Shown here in pieces: positions 7,565 through 13,098 of a DNA stretch of 13,098 bases. This DNA comes from RBG-16-66-20 sp049651845 (GTDB taxonomy: Bacteria; Pseudomonadota; Gammaproteobacteria; Burkholderiales; SG8-39), in assembly GCA_049651845.1 (NCBI GenBank), contig JBASCW010000133.1:1-13098 (forward strand), written 5' to 3'. The first letter of the stretch is position 1. Each line of letters begins with the position of its first letter. The notes below the pieces were generated by a model. It did no database searches. It was given only the letters and a program-made list of their open reading frames with translations, and was not told the origin of the DNA. The translations under genes and the position numbers were made by a program.

Positions 7565-8583
7565 TTCGCGGTGTCTTTGTTGCCAAATTTGCCGGCGAAC
7601 CGCGCTAACTGGCCGGCCAGACCCGCGGGAGCCGTGACGAGCGCATGAAGTAGCGCGACCCCGAAGATCGCGAAGGCGAGATTCCCGTCCACGCCGAAGC
7701 TGTCGAGCAGGGCGGGGAAGGCCCGGTAAAGAATGCCCGTGATGACCTGGCCGATCCAACTGTAGGCGCCGCCGACAACCGTCAGCGCGAAGAGCATGAT
7801 CGACTCGCTCGCCGGGAACGATCTGGCGTCGAGAACGCCGATGTTTCCGGCGAGCAGTCCGCCAGCAACGCCGGCCAGGAATCCGGCCAGCGTGAACGCC
7901 CATGTCTTATAGAGCGTGACGTTGACGCCCGCAGCCATCGCGCAGGCCTCACTCTTTCTTATCAGCGCCCAGGCCCGTCCGGGCCTGCTGCGGCGATGCG
8001 CCTCGATCAGAATGAACCCGAGGAGCAGCACGACGATGGTGTAACGAAAGTACGCTTCATCGGAGGTTGCCCACGCCGGGCGCGGCATGTACTGGCCGTT
8101 CGCGTAAGTGAAGCCGGAGAATCCCTCTCCACCGTTGGGAAACTGGATCGCGGTGACGAGGATATGAAAGCACCCCGCGGCCATGAGCGTGATGAGGGCG
8201 AGATAGAGACCGCGCATGCGCAACGCCGGCAGGCCGACCAGCATGCCCACCACGCCGGTGACCAATCCGCCCGCGAGAAGGTTTAGTTCGAACGGCAGAC
8301 CGGTTGCATGGGCGATGCGAAGTGATGTCCAGCCGCCTACTCCTGCTAGCGCGACTTGGGAAAGAGAGACGAGTCCCAGCCGGGCGTATAGGAGCGCCAC
8401 ACCTGAGGCGGCGAGCATGTAGATCGTTGCCGACGTAAAGACCTTGAGCCAGTAGCCGTTCAGGATCGAGGGAAGGACCACGATGGCCGCAACGGCTACG
8501 GCCAGCGCAGTGAGCGCGGGACCCGTTCCGAGATGAAGCCGGATCGCGGAAAGGAACTCTGCTTCGAGCTTGGCGAGCTGCAT
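7561..8583 (-). CDS. livM: ABC transporter permease, LivM type
   Basis: This 340-residue inner-membrane permease has about eight to ten hydrophobic segments and LivM-like landmarks: LYARLGLVSLSQVALAGVGGW, GLPALRMRGLYLALITL, and FTLAGFLAGVAGGLLAG in the ATPase-contacting region. ATG 8583 was chosen because it leaves an ordinary 20-odd-residue lead (MQLAKLEAEFLSAIRLHL) before the first membrane segment. The frame is open up to a GTG at 8634, which would add 17 residues encoded by a tandem palindromic repeat (RSTNAHVRST). Neither start has a strong ribosome-binding site. ATG 8583 shares its A with the TGA of a 17-codon frame starting at 8636. The 3' end overlaps livG by ATGA. The solute is inferred to be linked to the aromatic/alcohol pathway. 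Confidence 0.88.
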   Translation of the reverse strand: MQLAKLEAEFLSAIRLHLGTGPALTALAVAVAAIVVLPSILNGYWLKVFTSATIYMLAASGVALLYARLGLVSLSQVALAGVGGWTSLRIAHATGLPFELNLLAGGLVTGVVGMLVGLPALRMRGLYLALITLMAAGCFHILVTAIQFPNGGEGFSGFTYANGQYMPRPAWATSDEAYFRYTIVVLLLGFILIEAHRRSRPGRAWALIRKSEACAMAAGVNVTLYKTWAFTLAGFLAGVAGGLLAGNIGVLDARSFPASESIMLFALTVVGGAYSWIGQVITGILYRAFPALLDSFGVDGNLAFAIFGVALLHALVTAPAGLAGQLARFAGKFGNKDTAK

Positions 8584-8636
8584 CACGAGCAAGTCCGGTT
8601 GGGTGGAACGCACATGTGCGTTGGTGGAACGCACAT
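8583..8636 (-). CDS. Possible 17-codon leader peptide before livM
   Basis: An ATG at 8636, five nucleotides after the livH stop, opens a 17-codon frame (MCVPPTHMCVPPNRTCS) that ends in TGA at 8585-8583. The TGA shares its A with the ATG of livM (TGATG). The repeated MCVPP comes from the two 21-bp repeat units. Stop-start overlap is a classic layout for re-initiation, but there is no Shine-Dalgarno and the frame may be a by-product of the repeat. Speculative. Confidence 0.2.
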   Translation of the reverse strand: MCVPPTHMCVPPNRTCS

Positions 8637-8643
8637 GTGCGTT
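8602..8643. repeat. Two tandem 21-bp units, each with a perfect 16-bp palindrome
   Basis: Units 8602-8622 and 8623-8643 are identical. Each contains the palindrome AACGCACATGTGCGTT (8607-8622 and 8628-8643), separated by GGTGG. In the livH-livM transcript each copy can form a 6-bp hairpin with a CAUG loop, or the two copies can pair into a 16-bp stem with a 5-nt loop. The last bases overlap the livH stop codon, and the alternative livM starts lie inside. No other copy was noticed in the window. Confidence 0.95.
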
Positions 8644-9511
8644 AGTCGCTGTTCGCGAAAGTCAGAGTCTTCTTTCTCTGCAGCCAGAGGATGATCGCTG
8701 CGGCAACAACGAAGGGCGCGGCCGAGCGTACGGGGGCCAGCGGCTGAATTAAAGTCGTCATCGCTTCCACCACGCCGATAAAGATGCCGCCAAGCAACGC
8801 GGCGATCAGTGATTGAAGGCGGCCGACGATGGCCGCGGCGATAGCTGGAATGACGAGAAAGGTAAGGACGCTTGGATCCAGTCTGACAAGATTCCCCAGC
8901 ATGATGCCGCTGAATCCGGCAAGCAGACCGCTCACTGCCCAGGCGAATGTCTCGACTCGCAGCACCGGAACCCCGAGAACTGAAGCAAGCCCGCGGTTAT
9001 TCGCGAGCGCGCGCATTAACAACCCGATCCTGGTCTTGCCAAGGACGATCGCGATCGAAAGGGTGGCGAGAACGGTGACAGCGAAGCCGATTGCTCTGGT
9101 CAGCGTTACACGGACCCCGAGGAGCGGGAATCCCTCGGTATCCGTCGGAAGGCTGAGGCGCCTTGGATTGACTGGCCAGATCCAATTGAGGATTCCCAGG
9201 ATGATGAGTGCAAGGCCAAGCGTGGCCACGGCCTTTACGACAGGATCGCGGTAAGCGAGATGCGGAGCGATCAGGCGCCCGTAGGCAACCGACAGCGTGG
9301 TGGCGAGCACGATGGCCGCAAACACGCCAAGCTCAATCGCGCTGCCCCATTGCACGAGCTGCCAGCACAGCATCGCCCCGGCGGCGCCGATGGCGCCATA
9401 CGCGAGATTCAGGACGCCGGTCGACCGGTAGAGCAGAACCAGTCCGACGCCTGAAAGCGCGTATATCGCGCCCAATGCCAGCCCGGCGACGAAGAAGGTG
9501 CCATAGGGCAC
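8642..9511 (-). CDS. livH: ABC transporter permease, LivH type
   Basis: This 289-residue LivH-family permease opens with the typical MPYGTFFVAGLALGAIYALS and YRSTGVLNLAYGAIGAAGAM, has about eight hydrophobic segments, and carries ALANNRGLASVLGV and AWAVSGLLAGFSGIMLG in the loop that contacts the ATPase. The start is a GTG at 9511, three bases after the stop of the binding-protein gene, with only a weak purine-rich site upstream, so translation is probably coupled. The TAA stop at 8644-8642 runs into the palindromic repeat before livM. It forms the membrane channel with the LivM-type subunit. Confidence 0.92.
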   Translation of the reverse strand: MPYGTFFVAGLALGAIYALSGVGLVLLYRSTGVLNLAYGAIGAAGAMLCWQLVQWGSAIELGVFAAIVLATTLSVAYGRLIAPHLAYRDPVVKAVATLGLALIILGILNWIWPVNPRRLSLPTDTEGFPLLGVRVTLTRAIGFAVTVLATLSIAIVLGKTRIGLLMRALANNRGLASVLGVPVLRVETFAWAVSGLLAGFSGIMLGNLVRLDPSVLTFLVIPAIAAAIVGRLQSLIAALLGGIFIGVVEAMTTLIQPLAPVRSAAPFVVAAAIILWLQRKKTLTFANSD

Positions 9512-9514
9512 GGT

Positions 9515-10798
9515 CTATTTGCCGGTGAGCTTCTCTTTCTTCTCCAGGGCGTAGATGGGATCAAGGTACTTCGACTGTACCGGGAAGCAGCCACTCACCA
9601 CTTTGAACCCGCTACCTTGGTACTGGACCATCATGCCCTCGTGGTTGGGCATGTGACGATCGCCCGGACCGAAGTACCAAGGCGCGCAAATAAGATCGCT
9701 CCGGTAGTTCTTGATGTCCCGGACGGCCTTGGTCACGGAAGCCCGGTCGATCTTCGCCGGGTCCATCTTCATCAGCGTGTCGACAAACATGTTGGCTGAG
9801 AGGAAGCCGAGCTGCGAGAAGGTATCGCGGCGGTTGTTGGCTCGATCGTCGGCATTGCTGTACTTGTCCATCACGGCGCGCCAGCGCTTCGCATCCGGGC
9901 CGTTTCCGTCGAGCGGCGTTGCCTCGATCTGGATGTAGATCTTCTCATTCCAGTAGGCCCCAAGCGCCGCTGGAGACGCGGCGTCGTAGAGGGGCGTGGG
10001 CGAGATCCACTTGAATTTATCCCTCAGATTTTGCTCCTGGGCAGCTTTGAGCACCGCAATCGCGGCGCCCGCGGGCAGATTGAGCAGGATTGTGTCGGGA
10101 TTTGCCGCGACAGCCTGCAGAATCACCGAAGTGAAATCCGCGTTCGCCGGATCAAACAGTATCGGCGCACCGCGCAGGCCGGAGTCCTTGAGCCAGGTAT
10201 TCACCGCGTCACAGGACCATCCGCCATTGCTCGGAATGTTGAGGCCGATGCAGGCGACCGCTTTGGTGCCGAGATTCTTGACCGCCCACTGGACCGCACC
10301 AAGATTGCTTGGCAGCGGCCCTTGATTGGTCGAAGCGATGTTGCGTGCTTCGAAGCATTCTCGGACGGCGCAGGCAGACGCAAGCGCTAGCACGTTTTCT
10401 TTCTCATAGAGTTTCGCGTTGACTGTCATCTCGACGAAACTGCCGCTGGCGACAAGCGCCACGACGCCCTGGTCCTTGACCAGCTTCGATGCGGCTTGCC
10501 CGGCCGTCTCCGGACTCCACTTGTCGTCTTCGATCCGGTAGTCAATCGGCCGACCGTTGATGCCGCCATTTTCGTTGACACAGCGAAAGTAGGCACGCGC
10601 CGCGGCGGCGGCCGAACTGAAGTCGGCTGGGCCCGTCTTTCCGACGACGGCGCCGACGACGATCGGTTTGCCGGCGGCCTTCTTGCCGTTGTCCAGACCG
10701 CACACTTTGTCGGCGGCTTGCGCGGCGCTGATAGAAGAAACGGCGAAAAGGCTCGCGGCTGCGAGGCGAACCCCGAATGCAAATCGATTGTTCTGCAT
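9515..10798 (-). CDS. Periplasmic substrate-binding protein of HAAT/Liv-type ABC importer
   Basis: This 427-residue type I periplasmic binding protein is the first gene of the operon. ATG 10798 is preceded by AGGGGGAG four bases upstream and begins a clear signal peptide (Arg5, Arg11, hydrophobic LAAASLFAVSSISA, cleavage after AQA at 28). The mature part has the family-typical opening KPIVVGAVVGKTGPADF, ENGGINGRPIDYRIEDD and SKLVKDQGVVALVASGS. Eight cysteines remain after cleavage (VCGL, FRC, SAC, REC, VAC, SCD, ICA, GCF), an unusually high even number that could form disulfides in the periplasm. The frame is open to 10900, but that extension lies across the -24/-12 promoter and lacks a ribosome-binding site. 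The ligand is not readable from sequence; the operon suggests an aromatic or other alcohol/aldehyde pathway compound rather than leucine. Confidence 0.92.
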   Translation of the reverse strand: MQNNRFAFGVRLAAASLFAVSSISAAQAADKVCGLDNGKKAAGKPIVVGAVVGKTGPADFSSAAAAARAYFRCVNENGGINGRPIDYRIEDDKWSPETAGQAASKLVKDQGVVALVASGSFVEMTVNAKLYEKENVLALASACAVRECFEARNIASTNQGPLPSNLGAVQWAVKNLGTKAVACIGLNIPSNGGWSCDAVNTWLKDSGLRGAPILFDPANADFTSVILQAVAANPDTILLNLPAGAAIAVLKAAQEQNLRDKFKWISPTPLYDAASPAALGAYWNEKIYIQIEATPLDGNGPDAKRWRAVMDKYSNADDRANNRRDTFSQLGFLSANMFVDTLMKMDPAKIDRASVTKAVRDIKNYRSDLICAPWYFGPGDRHMPNHEGMMVQYQGSGFKVVSGCFPVQSKYLDPIYALEKKEKLTGK

Positions 10799-10853
10799 AG
10801 ATCTCCCCCTTGGTGAAGTAACTGGGACTTGCCGGTTAACAGGGAGAACCATC

Positions 10854-10868
10854 GCAACTGGCGTGCCA
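10854..10868 (-). promoter_or_regulatory. Sigma-54 (-24/-12) promoter of the transport-catabolic operon
   Basis: Read on the minus strand the site is TGGCACG-CCAG-TTGC, matching the sigma-54 consensus TGGCACG-N4-TTGC at every defined position, with ten bases between the invariant GG and GC. Transcription should start near 10843, leaving about 45 nt before the binding-protein ATG. The gene on the other side encodes a sigma-54 activator with GAFTGA. This is the strongest regulatory site in the window. Confidence 0.88.
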
Positions 10869-10914
10869 TGACGTGGGCATCCAGATATGTCGCATTGCAC
10901 AAAGTAGAAAACTG

Positions 10915-10924
10915 TGATGAATCA
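10915..10924. promoter_or_regulatory. Candidate activator-binding dyad TGAT-GA-ATCA
   Basis: This short perfect dyad lies about 75 bp upstream of the predicted start. XylR and DmpR bind upstream sites built from TTGAT/ATCAA half-sites, and on the minus strand this one reads TTGATTCATCA. Spacing and half-site similarity fit an upstream activating sequence, but such short dyads occur by chance in AT-rich DNA. Confidence 0.4.
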
Positions 10925-10989
10925 ATATGAAAACAGCAGAGGAGCTCAGTTTTCTTTTGCACTGCCACAATTATTATCTCGTGAGCTAT

Positions 10990-11000
10990 TGATGAAATCA
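10990..11000. promoter_or_regulatory. Second candidate activator-binding dyad TGAT-GAA-ATCA
   Basis: This is the same half-site pair as the dyad at 10915 but with a 3-bp spacer, centred about 150 bp upstream of the predicted sigma-54 start and about 80 bp before the regulator ATG. Two sites about 75 bp apart would suit an NtrC-type activator and could also allow autoregulation. The assignment is inference. Confidence 0.35.
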
Positions 11001-11078
11001 TGAATGAGATATTCTCCAGTTCATTAAAATTTTGTCTCCAGTTCGCGAAACCTGGGCGTCCGGAGGCGGAGCTGACCC

Positions 11079-12875
11079 ATGAAGAAACCGCAGGAGCGTG
11101 TTTCCCTTGCCGACGTCGCCGAGCACGCGGGCAGGCCGCTTCGCCGGGCTTCGAGCGATACGCTCGCGGCAGGCGTCCCGCCAACGCTGGAAGATCTCGC
11201 CGAAAGCCTTTTCTTTTCGCCCGGCGATGGCCGAATATGGCTCAACGACCAGAGGATGGTGCTCCTACACACTGCTTCCATTGGAGCGCTTCGGCGCGAA
11301 CTGATCGAAACCCTTGGCACGGAGAAGGCTCGGGGACTACTGACGAGAATCGGCTATACGTCTGGCGCCCGCGACGCCGAAGTCATTCGCCGCCGCTGGC
11401 CAGACGGGGACCTGGCGAGTGCGTTCAACGCGGGGCCGCGGCTGCATTCGCTGGAGGGCGTGGTGAAGGTAACGCCTGTCCACTTTGAGTTCGATGTCGA
11501 CCGCGGCTCGTTCATGGGCGAGTTCCTCTGGCACGACTCGATGGAAGCTGCCGAGCACGTCGCCGCCTACGGTATCGGTTCATCGCCCGCCTGCTGGATG
11601 CAGATCGGCTACGCAAGCGGCTACGCAAGCGCGTTCCTCGGAAAGTTGATCGTCTACCGGGAAATCCAGTGCGCCGCGATGGGCGCACCCTGCTGCCGGA
11701 TCCTTGGCAAGCCGGCCGATGAATGGCAAGACATCGAAGACGATCTGCGCTATTTCAAGGTAGCGGAGATTCCCGGAAAACGGCCGAAGAAAAAAACTCT
11801 CGAGACCGCGTCGATGGCCGCCACGAAGCTCACCGCAGGTTCGGAAGACCAACGAACGATGGTTGGCCTCTCGCCAGCGTTCCGTGCCGCGCGCCACATG
11901 CTGGAGCGCGTCGCTCGAAGTTCCGCGACAGTGTTGTTCACCGGCGAATCAGGCGTCGGCAAGGAACTCTTTTCCCACGCGCTGCATGCGATCAGTCCGC
12001 GCGCATCCGGCCCCTTCATCGCGATCAACTGCGCCGCGATCCCCGAGACGCTCCTTGAGGCGGAACTCTTTGGCGTAGAGAAAGGCGCATTCACCGGCGC
12101 GATCGCGTCGCGCTCAGGACGGTTCGAGCGCGCCTCTGGTGGAACGCTGTTTCTCGACGAAGTCTCCTCCATGAGCCTGGTCGCGCAAGGCAAGCTGCTG
12201 CGTGCCCTCCAGGAGGGGGAGATCGAGCGTGTCGGCGGCGCGCGATCGATCGAGGTGGATGTCCGCGTGGTTGCGGCATCGAACGTTGACCTGCGTCAAG
12301 AAGTTCGCGCGCGGCGCTTTCGCGATGACCTGTTTTTCCGTCTGAACGTGTTTCCGATAGAGCTCCCGCCCCTGCGGGATCGGCGCGATGATATTCCGCT
12401 CCTCATGGAGCACTTTCTGGCCCAGTATTCCACCAGGCATCAAAGGAAGATCACGGGATTCACGCGACGTGCGGTGGAGGCGCTTCTGAACTACGACTAC
12501 CCCGGAAACGTGCGCGAACTTCAAAACCTTATCGAGCGCGGTGTCATCTATGCCGAAGACGGCGATGCGATCGACGTCGTGCATATATTCCGCAGCAACG
12601 AATTGATGCACGTCGGCGCGTTCTCCCTTGGCCAGGAGGGAGCGTTGCGCGCGAGCGAAAGCCCGGCGGCCAACAGGAAGGCTGACACAGCCCGGACATC
12701 GGCAGCCGGTGAAAAAGGAGTTGCCGCGGTCGCTCTAGATGCGGGGTTGAGTCTGAAGAACTTGGAAGATGGGCTGTTCAAGGAAGCGCTCGCCCGCTCG
12801 AATGGTAACGTCAGTGGTGCCGCACGCTTGCTGGGAATGAGCCGGGCGCAGCTCGACTATCGACTTTCGAAGTAG
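11079..12875 (+). CDS. XylR/DmpR-class sigma-54-dependent aromatic-responsive activator
   Basis: This 598-residue enhancer-binding protein contains, in order: XylR_N sensor (about 37-150); V4R domain (about 150-216); a linker with basic RPKKK; a sigma-54 AAA+ domain with Walker A GESGVGKE (289-296), GAFTGA (336-341) and Walker B Asp360-Glu361; a linker of about 60 residues; and a Fis-type helix-turn-helix (about 566-597, NVSGAARLLGMSRAQLDYRL). Cys172, Glu195, Cys198 and Cys206 have the spacing of the MopR zinc ligands (155/178/181/189, +17). His123 and Trp151 fall on the phenol-contacting His106 and Trp134 at the same offset. ATG 11079 has GGCGGAG 7 nt upstream. It is somewhat longer than XylR/DmpR (about 565), mostly from an N-terminal lead of about 35 residues and the linkers. 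It lies divergent to the operon it should activate. The effector is inferred to be a phenol-like aromatic. Confidence 0.95.
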   Translation: MKKPQERVSLADVAEHAGRPLRRASSDTLAAGVPPTLEDLAESLFFSPGDGRIWLNDQRMVLLHTASIGALRRELIETLGTEKARGLLTRIGYTSGARDAEVIRRRWPDGDLASAFNAGPRLHSLEGVVKVTPVHFEFDVDRGSFMGEFLWHDSMEAAEHVAAYGIGSSPACWMQIGYASGYASAFLGKLIVYREIQCAAMGAPCCRILGKPADEWQDIEDDLRYFKVAEIPGKRPKKKTLETASMAATKLTAGSEDQRTMVGLSPAFRAARHMLERVARSSATVLFTGESGVGKELFSHALHAISPRASGPFIAINCAAIPETLLEAELFGVEKGAFTGAIASRSGRFERASGGTLFLDEVSSMSLVAQGKLLRALQEGEIERVGGARSIEVDVRVVAASNVDLRQEVRARRFRDDLFFRLNVFPIELPPLRDRRDDIPLLMEHFLAQYSTRHQRKITGFTRRAVEALLNYDYPGNVRELQNLIERGVIYAEDGDAIDVVHIFRSNELMHVGAFSLGQEGALRASESPAANRKADTARTSAAGEKGVAAVALDAGLSLKNLEDGLFKEALARSNGNVSGAARLLGMSRAQLDYRLSK

Positions 12876-13006
12876 CAGCCGAGCTCGCGCACAACAGCTC
12901 CGTCGGCGATCGAGGTGACCCGCCGGTATCGCACTACCGCAGCTCGAAGTCCCCGCTCGCTATCTCGCGCCAAACGATAGGAAAACTCATGCGCCCCGCT
13001 CGCGTG
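12876..13006. other. Non-coding tail after the activator gene
   Basis: No gene or strong terminator was recognised in these 131 bases. The best dyad is a 5-bp stem CGGTA/TACCG near 12926-12941 with no following T run. A minus-strand frame crosses it into the terminal repeat, but its composition gives no family signal. Confidence 0.4.
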
Positions 13007-13098
13007 CGTGGCCGCCGAGCGCTGCGGGGCAGGCGCGCGAACGCTCGGCTTGCGACGGGTTTGGCCGGTCATGAGCGTTCCGCCGGGGATTCGAGCGT
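13007..13098. repeat. Terminal direct repeat, right copy (92 bp)
   Basis: This copy is identical to positions 1-92 in the same orientation and runs exactly to the last base of the window. If the ends are joined through it, the unit is 13,006 bp and the activator gene would be followed by the hairpin and the IS91 transposase fragment. Confidence 0.97.

Noticed and set aside
7565..7903. 113-residue N-terminal extension of the LivG-type ATPase
   Set aside because: It lies wholly inside livM in another frame, is Arg/Gly-rich, and the ABC domain begins right after ATG 7564, which has an ATGA overlap with livM.
8602..8643. CRISPR-like repeat
   Set aside because: There are only two units directly abutting with no spacers, and no cas genes.
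10799..10900. Upstream start for the substrate-binding protein at 10900
   Set aside because: The extension crosses the sigma-54 promoter and would bury the signal peptide. ATG 10798 has a strong ribosome-binding site.
10985..11035. Sigma-70 promoter for the activator gene (TTGATG with TATTCT or TAAAAT)
   Set aside because: The best -35/-10 pairs have poor spacing (15 bp or more than 20 bp), so no specific site can be supported.
12876..12960. Terminator after the activator gene
   Set aside because: Only a 5-bp stem (CGGTA/TACCG) without a T run was found.
1..13098. Self-replicating plasmid with overlapping ends
   Set aside because: No replication initiator, partition gene or iteron array was seen. 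The terminal repeat alone does not establish a plasmid.
1..13098. tRNA, rRNA or riboswitch
   Set aside because: No cloverleaf-like or conserved RNA sequence was recognised on either strand by eye; a covariance-model search could not be run.

Overview
The window is GC-rich (only the 10.9-11.04 kb regulatory gap is AT-richer) and looks like proteobacterial accessory DNA. A XylR/DmpR-type sigma-54 activator, Liv-type transporter genes and an aryl-alcohol/aryl-aldehyde dehydrogenase pair together suggest an aromatic- or alcohol-degrading Betaproteobacterium (Burkholderiales or Rhodocyclales). That assignment is an inference from gene families, not from a marker gene.

Layout. Positions 1-92 and 13007-13098 are the same 92 bp in direct orientation, so the window begins and ends on a shared repeat. 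Positions 93-1265 hold mobile-element debris: an N-terminal fragment of an IS91-family transposase (minus strand), a perfect 17-bp-stem hairpin just past it, and about 590 bp without a convincing gene. Positions 1266-10798 hold one long minus-strand gene series. In transcription order it is: periplasmic substrate-binding protein, two Liv-type permeases, two Liv-type ATPases, zinc alcohol dehydrogenase, aryl-type aldehyde dehydrogenase, short-chain dehydrogenase, SnoaL/NTF2-like protein, and a decayed TauD-type dioxygenase. Most junctions overlap or are a few bases apart (two ATGA overlaps, a TGA-CC-ATG junction, a 10-bp overlap). Positions 10799-11078 are the control region. A 598-aa XylR/DmpR-class activator is transcribed divergently on the plus strand (11079-12875).

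Working model. A -24/-12 element matching the sigma-54 consensus (TGGCACG-N4-TTGC) lies about 55 bp upstream of the binding-protein gene and points at the operon. The activator next door has the sensory, V4R, GAFTGA-containing AAA+ and Fis-type domains needed to open such a promoter. In its sensor domain, four zinc-ligand positions and two phenol-contacting positions known from MopR fall at a constant +17 offset. I infer that an aromatic or phenol-like compound is sensed, that it or a related compound is imported by the ABC transporter, and that an alcohol is oxidised to aldehyde and then acid by the two dehydrogenases. The parts resemble the areR/areB/areC and XylB/XylC logic, but with a dedicated ABC importer placed first in the same operon. 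No ring-cleavage genes are present. The distal end of the operon, facing the IS remnant, is decaying.
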